64,000 bases of DNA from NCBI RefSeq assembly GCF_016859285.1, contig NC_053422.1:24244001-24308000 (forward strand), written 5' to 3'. Shown piece after piece: positions 21,701 through 33,960 of this stretch. The stretch is from Xiphias gladius (taxonomy: Eukaryota; Chordata; Actinopteri; Istiophoriformes; Xiphiidae). Every line of letters begins with the position of its first letter. Within the stretch, counting starts at the first letter, position 1. The notes below the pieces were generated by a model that was given only the letters and a program-made list of their open reading frames with translations, was not told where the DNA came from and did no database searches. Made by a program: the position numbers and the translations under genes.

Positions 21701-23584
21701 GACAGGCTCTTCTTCTGGCAGAAGGTTCCACATCAAATCCCTCTTGAGCCCCACAGGTTCAGACTTCTCAACCCACATGTCATTAGACAGACTGCAATAG
21801 ACCTACTGAAATACCCTCCACCCAGACCACGTCTGTGGAGCTGGGACAAGGTAATACACATTTCCCAAACCAGGAATTAAATCTATCTCTCTGTCCGTCT
21901 GTCTGTTGTCACAAATGACAAATATTAATTAACCTCTAAAGCTATTTATAGTTTCTTTTTTTAACTGGGTCATCCTGTCCTGTCCTGCAAATTTATAGCC
22001 AAAAATTAAAGTTCATTTTTTAACTTTTTTGAAGTTGAATTTGTTTTTCGGTTATTTGAATTTAATTGAAAATGCAAAACACACTTTGAATTCTTTGTAT
22101 AAGCAATATCTTTGTGCAGTAGTTGCGTATGCAATTGTTGTGCTTTGCCTGCTCAAATCATGAGGAAGACAAGCAGCTACGTAATGTCTTGTAATGTCCC
22201 CTTTTCATGTCCAAATAAAAGAAACCGTGTTTGATATGTAAGAAACAGAAACTGTATTAAATATTGGATTATACCACATACATTATATTCTCACCTAATG
22301 AGGTACTCTGCCTTTGTTCTTCCGTTACTGCAGACGTGCTGATATGGAAATGTCATAGTGATGAGTATCTTGGCCAGATCCATCTCATCATACAGTGCTG
22401 TTTTGACAATGTGAAATATATAACAAAGTTAGTGTGTGTGGTGGTCACAAAGACATCATGAAGTCTTTGCCTTTTTTTTTTTTTTTTTTTTTAAGCTGTA
22501 CCAAACCAAAAATGTTTAGAGTTTCCCATCACATGTACTGTAGCTGTGCCCACAGTTAGCTGTGTAGGAGAGGCTCCCCCTGTGACTAGTTTTGGATGTT
22601 GAAAAACTGACATTAATCAAACCAGTGTTACCATTTCAAGTCCTTATTATAATTATAAACTATTATCAGTAAGAGTCCTTTCCCTACCTCACATTATCTG
22701 TATTGAAGGCAGAGCTCAGGGGAGCAGATGAGAATAATGACATTAAGATCATACTTGTGTGTCTAATACCGAATATGTGTCTCTTACGACTTGTGCATAT
22801 TTTTACCGAGCAACCACATATATATACATTGTGCACGGTACATTGTTGTAGTATCACATTTTTCAAAATTTTACCAGCTTTACTTTATAAACTAAACTGC
22901 CAAAAATATGCCATTTGAAATTTCTTACCTTTCATATAAACTATAGAGCTGAAATGAGTATTTATTTCAAACAGTAACAGTCTCTCAGTACAATGTATGC
23001 TAAATTATTGTTGTGAAGGATCTGGACTAATGATCTATGTAGGTATAGAAAAATATCAAATTGAAGCCGGAAATTAATTATTTAGGTAGTTTCTAATTGT
23101 GACTACAAAAGCTTTTCACTTGGAAAATACAGGAATATAGTAAAACACACAAAAAAAAACAATAAGGTTTCAGAAAATAAGATCATTACTGGTGGTTTTC
23201 TGTTGAAAGAGGAGTAAATACACAGATAAAGTTCAAGAATGGAAAAAAAAAACGAGTTAATAAAAAATTATGAAGGTAATGTTTTTCTCTTTAATATTCA
23301 TTTTGGGTCTTGGTTTTTGTCTGCAGAATGTGCCTACCCTGGGTGTCTCTGCGCTGAATTTAGCCAGTCTGCTGTGTGATGAGGTCAGCCTGGCAGGCTT
23401 TGGCTACAACCTCTCCCAGCAGGGGGCGCCGTTGCACTACTACGACCACCTGCCCATGAGCTCCATGCTGCAGCAGAAGATGCACGATGTGGACAGAGAG
23501 ACTGAACTCCTGCAAAGCCTTGTCAGAGGAGGGACCGTTACTGACCTAACAGGGGGGATTCACTGCTCCTTCTGCCCTAGCTGA
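10692..23584 (+). CDS. st3gal5: Lactosylceramide alpha-2,3-sialyltransferase (GM3 synthase)
   Basis: This Golgi type II membrane enzyme moves sialic acid from CMP-Neu5Ac to lactosylceramide, giving GM3, the root of most gangliosides. Coding exons are 10692-10699, 16030-16150, 18559-18768, 20060-20196, 20474-20660, 21692-21850 and 23327-23584 (TGA), making 359 residues, all in frame. The cytosolic tail is only MEGR, followed by a membrane anchor at about 5-22 and a stem. The L sialylmotif runs from about 133 (CVVMGNGGILRGLELG to IIRLN), the S motif is about 275-300 (NVPTLGV to DEVSLAGFG), motif III is HYYD 311-314, and motif VS is H327 to E332. Cys133 and Cys291 are the expected disulfide pair. 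NRT is a glycosylation site. The start at 10692 was chosen because only it joins exon 2 in frame; the ATG at 10672 does not. An undetected alternative first exon remains possible. The neighbour polr1a is conserved in human. Confidence 0.93.
12653..12700 (+). repeat. TC (CT) microsatellite
   Basis: About 24 uninterrupted CT units are followed by a short CACTCTCACACA degenerate tail. It lies in st3gal5 intron 1. Confidence 0.95.
15202..15922. mobile_element. MITE-like element with TAGGGCTGGG terminal inverted repeats
   Basis: The left end is TAGGGCTGGGCGGTATACCG. The right end is AAATCACCCAGCCCTA, whose reverse complement starts TAGGGCTGGGTGATTT. At least ten terminal bases are perfectly inverted over a 721-base unit. 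An inner duplicated-looking motif (ATTTAGCCC near 15760, GGGCTAAATG near 15783) forms a second palindrome. There is no transposase. The ends resemble hAT-type non-autonomous elements of fish; the family is inferred. Confidence 0.7.
16740..16975 (+). repeat. Dispersed fish repeat, sense copy (5' part)
   Basis: It contains TTTGTCCAGACTGAAAGATT, ACAACTATTAGACGGATTGC and ATGGATTTCCATGAAATTTG. These match the 33525 copy (TTTGGTCCAGACTGAAATAT). The copy stops where LINE-derived sequence begins. Confidence 0.6.
16980..17530 (+). mobile_element. LINE retrotransposon remnant (end of reverse-transcriptase ORF)
   Basis: A frame at 16990-17205 reads SQQCVYYWRRLRNFGLPSKI then FCRCTIESILTSSITVRFG. This is typical of the C-terminal end of non-LTR reverse-transcriptase ORFs in fish LINEs: a leucine/arginine-rich RRLRNFGL segment and the CTIESILTSSITVWYG-like motif. 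Downstream, out of frame, TTRLVNDTQPLP-like and HLHVLCTLYAHSL pieces resemble the 3' end. It is 5' truncated and frameshifted. The exact clade is not assigned. Confidence 0.65.
19618..19870 (-). mobile_element. Tc1-like transposon scrap with terminal repeat
   Basis: It begins with ACACTCACCTACAGGTTTAT followed by TAGGTACAC, a terminal-repeat style common in fish DNA transposons. On the minus strand near 19795-19850 a short frame reads INVQLTNLQ. That resembles the C-terminal part of Tc1 transposases and is shared with 27178-27210 (GCAGATTTGTCAGCTGCACA in both). The right boundary is uncertain. It lies in the st3gal5 intron 18769-20059. Confidence 0.5.
21851..23326 (+). other. st3gal5 intron 6
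   Basis: This AT-rich intron has a T run (about 22472-22493) and no recognised gene or element. Confidence 0.7.
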
Positions 23585-24468
23585 CCTCCAGACATTTGAG
23601 TGTAAAGCACTTACCTTTTTTGTTGTAAAGTGCTGGCTTTTTAAGAACAAAGTACATCCTGTTTGGAAAAACAGAAAAGCAATGGCAAGGCTGAGGGATT
23701 TGAAAACGTGAAGAAAGAAAAAAAGAAACGGACAAGAGAAAAACTTGGCCTAAAGACTTAAATCTAGTCTAATTGTAGTTTTTGTCACAAAGTGCTTCTT
23801 GAAGAACAAAGGACATAGAAAACAAAAAGAAAGTAACTAGTAATATCAGCACCTACTGGACTACCTGTCTTTCATATCTTCATATCTAATTTTGAATTAT
23901 TTTATTCAGTATCAGCATTAGAGACTTGAAGTTCTCCATATATTCAGTGTATTACAGGTATTTTAAACACCAACAATTATGGACCCCAAACAGTACCTTG
24001 TGCTGATAATATTAAAACATAGATAACTTATCCACCTCTGAATTTAGGGCTGCTTCAATTGGTAATACAATATTGTCCTGTTGGTATCTTTTTTTTTTTT
24101 TTTCTTTTTCTTTTTCCGTTTCTACATCTGCAACTTGGCCAAGGAGGTTCTGTTTCCATTTTTAAATGGATACCAGTTTGTCTACGTGACCAGCAGAATG
24201 AGATGAATTCATCTTCATGCTTGACTCTTATTATGAGTTTAAGAGACGATGTAAAAACTCAGAGAGAAACTGAAGTTTCATGATGCACATTTCTTTTCTA
24301 CTGTTTTTAGTCTTAAGTTATTAAGAAATTGTTACTGATATGTACATACACTGGAAATGAATACATTATTATACAGTATGTGAGCAGTTTACTTGCATGT
24401 GAAGGGTTTTTCATTAATCATTTGAAAATTGTTTCTTTTTGCTTGTCATGTATTATTTGTTATGTCTT

Positions 24469-24474
24469 AATAAA
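24469..24474 (+). terminator. Candidate st3gal5 polyadenylation signal AATAAA
   Basis: A canonical AATAAA lies about 885 bases after the stop codon, in AT-rich sequence, giving a 3' UTR of about 0.9 kb. Confidence 0.6.
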
Positions 24475-25234
24475 AGATATAACTCAGCAAAACATTGTTT
24501 AAAAAAAAGTAGGATTTAAGGATTTAAATCTCTTGTTTATGTCCACTAATGTACCATTTAGATAGACCAACAATTCACATCAATGACATCAGTTTATTCT
24601 GTAAATCTGAAGTTTAATTTCAGCATGTCAAAGAGAGTGCACACGGGTCAAGTCACTCTAGGTTAAATATTACCAATTTACTTGCCTTCTCAGCAAATCA
24701 GAGACGGACTCTCTGGCTCAGAAACATGAGGAAACAGCTCATACACTGCACTTTGTGCAAGTACTAACCACATTGACCATAGTCTGACAAGTAAAACCGC
24801 TGACCAAAAGACAACTTGATTTGCCTATTGTATAACAGCATCCTGTCTTGCACTCATACATGAGTTGATTGCTGAAGTTCATGTATAGTTTTCAGATAGA
24901 CGTGATTACATTTAGTCCTTAATGAAGCTACCAACGTTTGGTGGCTTGGAAGTCTTTCACATTATCAGTTACACTTTAATCTTTCTCTAATCTTACTATC
25001 GCCTTTCTCGTGCATTGCAGTCTACTAGCCATATGATCACCGGAAAGCAGACAATTTTGCCTTCAAAATTAAGTGCAGAAATACCCTAAAGTCTTTACAC
25101 CTTCAAAAGACAATCTGGGAAGACTAGACTTGTGTTTTAATTTAATTAAGATTCTTCCAAAAAAACCTTTTAATGCACTTACTTACTTACTACTTAGCTC
25201 TAGCATCGTTGACTCCGGAGAAATTTACGTAACT

Positions 25235-25352
25235 TATATAGCATGGGTTTTATTTTGAAACCGTCAATGCGGAAGTTGTATTTTTTAACAATACAACTTA
25301 ACAATTAGGTGCGCGTGGTCAGCAGCAAGAAAGGGAGAACTGCAGCTAACAG
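25235..25352 (+). promoter_or_regulatory. Possible acsl1 promoter with TATA-like box and untranslated exon
   Basis: TATATA at 25235-25240 is followed after about 30 bases by a stretch ending in AACAG then GTGGGAAG (donor at 25353). This could be a leader exon spliced to 34221. No independent support is available. Confidence 0.25.
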
Positions 25353-25899
25353 GTGGGAAGTTTACAAGTGAGTTATTTTTGGTTTATTAATACTGAACCA
25401 AACAGTAGTCGGTTTAGTAGTTTGTTTTTTTTATGCTTTTTATGCATGCTAACCAAGAATGTACAAATGTAGCTTAAAAAAATAATGCTAAGTGGTATTG
25501 AGAGAAAGGTCAGGCGAAACTCCATTCAAAGCTCTGGCAGTTTAATGGTATCTTGTTAATGCGAAAACATGCGTGACAGAAACAAAACTGCGACATTTAC
25601 TCGAAAGTTTTGTCCGCACTTTTCAAATTCTGTGCCAACATTGATTCACCGGTTATCGAAAACTGCCACAAATACTGTTTCTCGCACGCACAGTCTTCTT
25701 TCCCTACAGTGCACCGTGGAGTCTGGATGGTTCAACTAGCTGTGATCGTGAGTAGTTGACATTGAATTGATAATAAGTGCCGGTCGACTGGCTTTACGTG
25801 AAAGCGCCTCCGGGGAGGTTAAAGTATTCCCGTGGATGAGTTTGCCTGCTGGACACACTGGTGGGAAACTGTTTTTTTGAATGGAGTTAGCCATCAACG

Positions 25900-26530
25900 T
25901 TACTTTCCCCCGCGGGTAGGGGGGTTGGAACGGCTCCATAAATGACCTTTAGGTCCGGCCGCTGCCGTCAGACGGTTGCGCTGGAGCGAATGGAAATAAC
26001 ATTTCTGGCCGGTTAAGTTGCCGTGTCTGTTAGTGGGGTGTTACAGGTTAATCGCCAGCTTCGCCCAGACCTACGTTGTGGTTAGTCGGCCGTTGTGGGC
26101 TTATGTGTGTTGCGGTGTGCGTCGAAGCAGCTACTTAGATAAAAAAAAAAAAAATCTGATTCATTTTCTTCAGAAACGCAGTCACCGTGCGTGTGGCAGA
26201 CGTCAGGCAGGTGATCGCAGAGTGTTAAAAAAAAAAAAAAAAAAATTGCCTTTAGGGATCTAGGCATGTGTGTATGGAGCACGCCGCAGGTTTTGAGGTG
26301 AAAGGTGACCGGGCTCTGATTGACTGACATCCGTTAAAACCCGCCCTACTTCCATCGCCCCCCCCCCCCGGGAAAGCTCTGCCCCCTTTCTCTGGCGGCG
26401 TTCGTCATGCATGCCGGGGGCGCCCGGCCACCTTCAGCGTCGGCGCTAGATTCAAGCGGATCACGTGCTTCACAACAACAACAAGAACAAGAACAACAAC
26501 AGGCATGCAGGAAGTCGCGCGTCAAATAGG
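25900..26530 (+). promoter_or_regulatory. CpG-rich region, candidate acsl1 promoter
   Basis: It is clearly richer in CpG than its surroundings, with GGCCGG, GCGCTGG, GGCGCCCGG and GTCGCGCG words. It has a palindromic E-box CACGTG at 26462-26467 and a C run near 26360-26370. Two A runs (about 26142-26155 and 26227-26245) interrupt it. It is likely the unmethylated 5' end of acsl1; the start site is not resolvable. Confidence 0.4.
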
Positions 26531-27016
26531 AAAACATACGTGGACAACATAGCTGAATAATACTTAGTTGGACTTCATTTTTGCAGCAATCCTAATGTGT
26601 GTGTTCGGTTTTCCTATAACACGTTGGTGTCTGTCTCTCTGGGGATCAGTGGGGGTAGGAAGCTCACTTGACCTTCAGTGTGGGGCAGGTCCGCCGGTGC
26701 AAGGAGATGTAGATGCGTGGGCGTCTGCCCACCCGAGCGAATCTTGACATACATAAGCCTGACGTCCAAGGGAGCCCTTGTCTCGGTTAAAATTGCTGTA
26801 TTGAGTGTGGTACTTGTATATGCTTTTTTTTTTCATGCAGTTTCACTGATGGAAGAAGCATTCAGCCCGTTTTCTGAAGTAGAAGTACCAGTATATTAAT
26901 GTAGAAATACTCCATTACAAGTAAAAACCTGTATTCAAAATCATACTTGAGTAAAAGTACAGAAGTATTATCAGTAAAATGTACTTGTCAAGTGCTACTA
27001 ACAGTAACTGATATAC

Positions 27017-28143
27017 ACTCAGCCATCACTTCATAATGAGCCTCACACTAACACTGGGTAGTTCCCCCCTTTGCCCTAAAAACAGCCTCAGTTCTTCGTG
27101 ACACGGACTCCACAAGATGTTGTAAACTTTCCTTTGAGACTCTGGTCCACGTTGACATGATTGCGTAACATCATTTCTGCAGATTTGTCAGCTGCACATT
27201 CATGCTGCCAGGCTCCTGTACTGGATTCAGATCTGGTGACTGGGGAGGCCACTGAAGTTCACTGAACTCGTTGTCATGTTCATGAAACCAGTTTGAGACG
27301 ACTTTTGCTTTGTGACATTATCATGCAGGAAGTAGCCATTAGAAGATGGTCAGTTGTGGCCACAAAGAGAAGCACATGGTCAGCAACAATACTCAGAGAG
27401 GCTGTGGCATTAAACCATGATTGATTGGTATTAAGGGGCCAAGAATACATTCCCCAAACCATCACACAACCACCACCAGCCTGGACTGTTGACACAAGGC
27501 AGGTTGGGTCCATTGATTGATGCTGTTAACGCCAGATTCATCAGACCAGGTACATTTCTCCAGTGTTCCGTGAGCCTGTGCCCACTGCAGCCTCAGATTT
27601 CCGTTCTTGGCCAACAGGAGTGGAACCTGACCTGGTCTTCTGCTGTTGTAGCCTGTCCGCCTCAAGGTTGGACATGTTGTGCATTCTGAGATGCTTTTCT
27701 GCTCACCACAGTTGTAAAGAGTGGTTATCTGAGTTACCGCAGCCTTTCTGTCAGTTCCAACCAGTCTGGCCATTCTCCTCTGACCTCTCTGATCAACAGG
27801 CTGTTTCTGTCCACAGAACTGCTGCTCACTGGACATTTTTTGTTTTTCACACCATTCTGAGTAAACTCTAGAGACTGTTGTGTGTGAAAATCCCAGGAGA
27901 TCAGCAGCAGTTTCAGAAATACTAAAACCGGCCCGTCTGGCACCAACAATCCTGCCACAGTCAAAGTCACTGAGATCACATTTTGTCCCCATTCTGATGT
28001 TTGATGTGAACGTTAACTGAAGCTTCTGACCTGTATCTGCAGGATTTTATGCGCCGCACTGCTGCCACATGATTGGCTGATTGGATAATGGCATTAATTA
28101 GCAGCTGTAAATGTGTTCCTAACAAAGTGCTCAGTGAGTGTGT
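27017..28143 (-). mobile_element. Tc1-like DNA transposon, degenerate, minus strand
   Basis: The outer ends are ACACTCAGCCATCACTTC on the left and, in reverse complement on the right, ACACTCACTGAGCACTTTGT. These are imperfect inverted repeats. The minus-strand frame 27992-27462 encodes the N-terminal transposase region (SDFDCGRIVGARRAGFSISE and LLGFSHTTVSRVYSEW), running to a catalytic-Asp region (TWSDESG). A second frame at 27513-27280 continues with MDPTCLVSTVQAGGGCVMVW and SIVADHVLLF. Frameshifts separate them and the last catalytic segment is eroded. It is inactive. Confidence 0.85.
27462..27992 (-). pseudogene. Tc1-like transposase remnant
   Basis: This 176-codon minus-strand frame begins MGTKCDLSDFDCG and contains the helix-turn-helix. 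It loses the authentic frame before the second catalytic residue. Its C-terminus (SRLVVVV) is frameshifted sequence. The downstream transposase part continues in another frame at 27280-27513. Confidence 0.8.
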
Positions 28144-30178
28144 TATTTAATCTGTTGCATTATTATATTTATAATACTGACGCATCAATGTGTAAACAAC
28201 ATTTTACTGTTGCAGCTAGTTCTCTTTACACTTAGGTAATTTAGTCCGGTGGTTTGCAGCCTAGGGGTCAGCCTCCTCCAAAGGGTCACAAGATAAATCT
28301 GAGGGGCTGTGAGATGTGAAATGGGAGCGGACAGAAGAAAAAAACAAATTTCTGCTACTGAAATTTGTGTCAATTCTTTGAATGTTTCTGTATTATTAAT
28401 TTTCTTTTTGAAATAGTGGATCATTTTAGGTCTATGGGCCTCAAACAGTTATTTAGAAACTGAACAGTTTAGAGGTCAAATATCTCTTTGGTGGAACTGC
28501 TAACAACTAATATCTGAAATGTCAGTAGGGATCCCAGGTAGACATTGCATTTTTGTAATGGGTCACAAACCAAAAATGTTGAAAACTCCTGGTTCAATTT
28601 TCAACTGCACATTTAATATTTATAATCTGTTTTTTTTGTTTTTTTTGTTTTTTTTGAGTAAAATGTTAATCTGTAACGTAACTACAGCTGTCAAATAAAT
28701 GTAGTGTACTAAAATTCACAGTCTCTTTGAAATGGAGTGGAAATAGTATGCAGAATGAATAAGTAGCATAAAATGAAAATACTCAAACTAACTGTACCTC
28801 AAAGTTAATTACAATATCTGAGTAAATGTACTTAGTTACGTTCCACTATTATGTAGTAGTCTCTTTTGTTGTTGGAGTACGAAAGGAAGTTCAAAGTTCT
28901 TCATTGGCCTGACCATATTGAGATACAGCCACGCCAAAGCACCGAATGAATATTGACATGGAAATGAAAGTCTATTCAGAACACTATTCAAATTATACTG
29001 TACATACAAATATGTAAATATTGAAAAAGCAAGATACAAAAGAAAAGAGAAGTGCCTCGTGTAAGTCCCAGACACCAAACAGTATTCCGATGCTGTGCTG
29101 GAACATTACTCCACCTTAGGTTTTCTGCACACCATTTAATTTACGAGAATTTAACGCACATTTATTTAAGAATATGTACCATGATAGCATAATATTAACT
29201 GAAGAATTAAAAGTTTTAACATTATATTTTGACAAAGAGCCCAACTACAAGACAGGGCTGTAAATATTCAATATAACCTTCATCATTTTAGTTTTAATAT
29301 TGCTTTAGTTGTGAATATTACCAAACAAATTTTCAATTCATCTAACTGATGTGACATTTTTGAGACATTTAACCCAGAGTCTACAGTGCCCCTGAGGGTT
29401 TGGGGCCCCTGGGGCAGTTTCCCCTTTTTCCCAGTTGATAATTCAGCCTAGTATAAGATAAGAGCAAAAGGGAATTTAATCGTATTTTTTCCTTTTGTCT
29501 CTCACCCTCACTCACTCACTCGCTCAACTGTGTTGTGGCTGTGTTAAGGTACTCTGTCAGTAGCTCATCGAGTTGGGTTATGAATATGATTCTACAGGAA
29601 ATAGTAACATATCTGTGTCATACAATTACATCCACATTTGGTTAGACGCATATCTGAAGTTCCTCAGTAATCCTTGACAGAGTCTTGATGTGATTTTACA
29701 TGCTAATGTATGCAGTTCTAAAACAATAAGGCCAACACTGGATTTGTCAATTGAAAAAAAAGGAATCTGCATCTTTTTTGATAATTGATTAATTAATCAA
29801 TTTCTCAAACAAAAACGCTTAACATTACCTGCTTCTAGCTTCACAGATTTGAGCATTTGCTATTTTTTCTTGGCTTTTGTGACAATAAACTGAATATCTT
29901 TGGGTTCTGGACTGTTGGTCAGACAAAGCAAGCAATTTGAAATGCTACCTTAGGATATAGGAAATTGTAATGGGCATTTTTCAGTATTTTGGGACATTTT
30001 ATAAATGAAGCTATTAATTTAATGATTCTTATGGTGAAATACAGACCCAATATGAAAGATGCAACATTACTTGACATAACTCAGTAAGTCAACAGGAGAA
30101 CTCCCTCTCTATTCTGCAGGTTTTCCTTTTGATCAGCTTTTATCTCACTCTGTCTAATCATCTCAGCTGACCACACAG

Positions 30179-30191
30179 GGGTCACAGGTCA
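30179..30191 (+). promoter_or_regulatory. DR1 nuclear-receptor element (PPRE-like) upstream of acsl1
   Basis: GGGTCA-C-AGGTCA is a direct repeat of two receptor half-sites with one-base spacing, the geometry bound by PPAR/RXR and HNF4. It lies about 4 kb before the acsl1 start codon and 0.4 kb before a possible leader exon. ACSL1 is a known PPAR target in mammals; use of this site is inference. Confidence 0.4.
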
Positions 30192-30614
30192 CTGGGGGAA
30201 AGGTAAGGGGACCGGACCTATTGGCTTTTGCAAAGCACTTGGCTAGGGAGGTTGCATTTCCGTTAATTTATAATAGAATCTAAGACAGATGAAGCTCATG
30301 TGTAATAAGATAGACAGGGTGTGTTGATGCATACTGCAGTGTGTGCTTTTAAAGACGCAATATATTTGAATGTATTTTGTAACAGTAATTAGAAAACTCC
30401 CAGAGTCAGAATAATGTACTTCCCCAACCTCTACTACCTCATTGATCTTGTCTATGGAGAAGTTTATTGAGTGTTTATATCAAGTCTGTGAGTCAATCAG
30501 GCTCACCGTCTTGCCTCAACTAGCCAATGTGAGTCCTCCTTGTAGCCAGTCTGACCTTTGATTGGTAGATTAGCTGAGGTTACACATCACCTTGTAACAG
30601 AATCTGCGCAAGTA

Positions 30615-30759
30615 TTATATCAGTGTATCCTCCTCGTGAGAGCGGAGTGTGTGGCGGTTGCTGTAGCTGCAGTGAACACAGCAATCCCAGTGCTGCTGTT
30701 ATTGGATGGTCAGCTGCCACAGGAAAGCCATTGTCTCCACTGGCTGCTATTTGTTACAG
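30615..30759 (+). other. Possible alternative untranslated first exon of acsl1
   Basis: A CCAAT-type motif (ATTGG, 30560-30564) and a TATTATATC motif at about 30613-30621 precede about 140 bases that end TTGTTACAG then GTTAGTGG, a plausible donor. Sequence cannot show that it is transcribed. Confidence 0.2.
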
Positions 30760-33524
30760 GTTAGTGGCGAAGGAAAAAAATATTGAGAAACATCCGGTGG
30801 CAAATAGAAGTGGCTCTGTGTTGTGCTTATAGAAAGTGGAGATTGGCCAAGTTGTTATCCTTTCATTCCTCTGTGTACAGGTTGTTGAAAGCTATAGGTG
30901 CTAGGGCTCATCTTGTACAGGTTTTTCCAGCTTAGAGGTTGGCACTGTTACTTGACGGGAACTTTTCAAGCATATTTATGCTAAACTTGTAGTTATCTGT
31001 TGAGATTCCCTCAGTGATCGAAGAGGGGATTTGAGGCTAATACAGACAATCGAACAAATACCCATCTGACTGTGATTCATCTTCCTAATTCTCCAAAGCC
31101 CGACATGGCTTCAAGAACAGGCTGATTTGTGAAAGTCATGAAATGTAGTTACATTTCTTGAATCCTGTGCTATGAAATACAACACTTGTGAGTTGCATTG
31201 TGATGTGTTGCATGTAAGGTATGCTGTTTTTTGTTTGTTTGTTTGTTTGTTTTTTACATGTAACCTTTTTAAAAGTGAAATTGGAAACAATGAAAAAATT
31301 ATGATTGGGATTAGAAGCTAGACAGCAGTATTTTAAGGTGAGTCAACCTTTATTATAATCCCAAACGGCAAAATATGAAGAAATTAAAGACCTTAAAGTG
31401 AGACTTTGTAACTAAAGAAGTAATAAACACAACCTTCCTATGAGAAGTCAAAAGTTATGCACAAGCGAAAAACACACCTCTGCCCAATTCACCACACTCA
31501 GGGGTTTTGCTGCTACGTAAAGCCTTACCCGGTCTGGTACGACCAATATTGGTATGTTTGGTAATGTTAGCAAACTTCACAGCTTTAAACTGACATTACT
31601 AAGCTAGTTCAATAGTGATATGACTCTCTACTTTTGCTACTGTTAAACTACATTTTAGCATTTATCACTATTCAGTAATTGTCACTTGTGGCCACAGTTG
31701 CTGCTATTCTGCAAAAGTTACACAGGCTCACTTTAATACTGTTACTGATTTAAAAAGAATGAAATATTTAATAAAGAAATAAGGAAAATGTAACACTCAC
31801 TATGTGTAACCATTTGAAAAATAAGACTGAAGCACCAAAAACTCTTTATGAAGATATATCATTGCTAACAATCAATATTTTTAATGTAAACAGAGAAGGT
31901 TTATGTGAATCTAAGTGGTCCCCCGATGCTTTTCACATGCAAACATTTGTCATCAGTCAGTCTTCGTTCCACTGAAGTGGGGAATGATAGTAACAAACCA
32001 GTGCTTCCATGTGGCCGTTGGCCCTATTTGCTAATGCAAGACTGACTCGTTTGATTTTCTGAAATTTTGTATCAAATCAAGACCATCAGTACAAATTGGT
32101 CTTGATGTGATCAGTGTTGGCCCTCAGTTTGTATCTCTGGCTTGGAATCTGGGCCTAAGGTCATTGTCTACACTCAAGGTTCACACAGAGTCGGACCTGT
32201 CCCTGTGTTCTCACCTTAAGACCTCAGACTCTGTTTCTAATCTGTTTATTCTTAAACAGCTCTTTTAGTCAGTCACCTCACCCATGTGTGTTTGTCACAA
32301 CTCTGAGAACCTTATTCCCTACCTCTTCGACACAGATGAACGCACACTCCATGGGAACCTAAAACTTGATACCTGCTAAATTTGTCTAGAGAGAATCAGT
32401 TAAATATATGATATATGATCTAATTATACTGCAATATGAGCCACAGCAGAGCATGTTCCCCTCCGATTATTCTGCAGTAGTAGCAGCAGTGCAAAGTGCC
32501 TGGGGTCTCTGTACTTAATACCCAGGCAGGTTTTGCCTCAGAAGCAGTTTTTGTGGTGGTTGACCTTGAGTGAGCAATGGATTCAAGAATTTTGAAAAGC
32601 TTTGAAAATGCTTTTTGTGTCAAGTAATGACAGAAAGTACTAACGCATTGATACTCCAAGAGTTCTGTTGTACTGTGCCTTAGCTTTGTTTTGACACAAT
32701 GAAATATTAGCTATTGTAAATAAAATAAACTTGTATATTGTACCACCCTGGGTGTCTGCTGCATTGCACGAGTCAGTAACAGGCTTGTCATGGCTCCCTG
32801 CACCTGCCAAAACCATGAATAGTATTCCATGTCAAACCACAGACACACGGCCTAGCCTCTTGTCGTTTACACCTGAGGCTGATCATTTTGGTTTCTGCTT
32901 CAACCGTCCATAAGGCCCCTGAAAACTTATTTTCTCAATCACAATCCGCTTTTTACAATGAGAGGTGGGGTTTCACAAAACTTTCTGCCAAGGTTGGAAT
33001 AGTTTTGTTTATTTTAATGACAGATTTCTACGTGTCTGTTTTTGCCTTTGCTCTTCTCACTGTCTCTCAAGGAGTTGCGTGCATTTGGAAAAAGGTGATG
33101 TCCATCAAACTGTGATGATAGTTATGGGACTCTTGCTAATGTTGCCTGAGGGAGATGCCACTGTAATTCAAATCTAATCAAACTACACCCAAACAGTCCT
33201 TTGGAAGAGACTTAACTGACTTTTACGCTGTTAAACTTTTACAAATACCTGAGGATGTGTTTTTAACCGACTCTAAATTTGATTGTTGTTTGTTTAGTTG
33301 TGACCGTTTAATGTTATAGAGAAAACACTTAACATAGCTCTTCTGTCGGGGATAATTCCTTTGTTACCTGTATTTAGCCATTGTATTGCTTTGGCAACAG
33401 AAATCTCAAAGTCAGACATCTCAAAACCACTGGAGACCGACCCGAAGCTATTTGCATGGCCAGATACCAGGGGGACTAGCGGAAGAGACAACTGGTCTCC
33501 CTAGAGCCATGCTAGCATGGCAGT

Positions 33525-33960
33525 GATGGTCTGTTGGTCCACACTTTGGTCCAGACTGAAATATCTCAATAACTAGTTAATGAAATGCCATGAAATTTTG
33601 TACCGACATTTAGCGCCACCGTGAAGCTGACTTATTGTGGGTCTGCATGAAATATCTTGACAACGAATGGATGGTTTGCTGTGACATTTGCTACAGAGAT
33701 TCACATGCAGTTTGCCAGTACTTAGGTTTATGACTGAATACCAGCAAAACTGATGACATTCCCGTCAGCCTGAGCTGTACGATGTGTTTAGTGCGGATTA
33801 ACACAATGTAGAATGCACCTAGCAATAGGCCCAATAAAGATAGTAATCCTGGTAAATATTACATGGTAAACATCCGCATGTTAGCATTTAGCTCAAAGCA
33901 TGTGTAACTACAGCTTCGTAGAGCTGCTAGCATGCCTGAGGACTCTTAGTCTTGTTGTTG
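33525..33960 (+). repeat. Dispersed fish repeat, longest sense copy
   Basis: It opens with TTTGGTCCAGACTGAAATAT and passes TGCCATGAAATTTTG and ATGACATTCCCGTCAGCC. It ends GAGCTGCTAGCATGCCTGAG followed by ACTCTTAGTCTTG. The same order of words occurs in the 50069-50395 copy. It has no coding capacity, and the mobilisation mechanism is not evident. Confidence 0.65.

Noticed and set aside
26355-26372. C run considered as an i-motif or G-quadruplex
   Set aside because: It is a single homopolymer without four separated tracts, so a specific quadruplex cannot be claimed.
27462-27992. 176-codon minus-strand frame considered as a host gene
   Set aside because: It is a Tc1-type transposase remnant with inverted ends around it and a frameshifted continuation.
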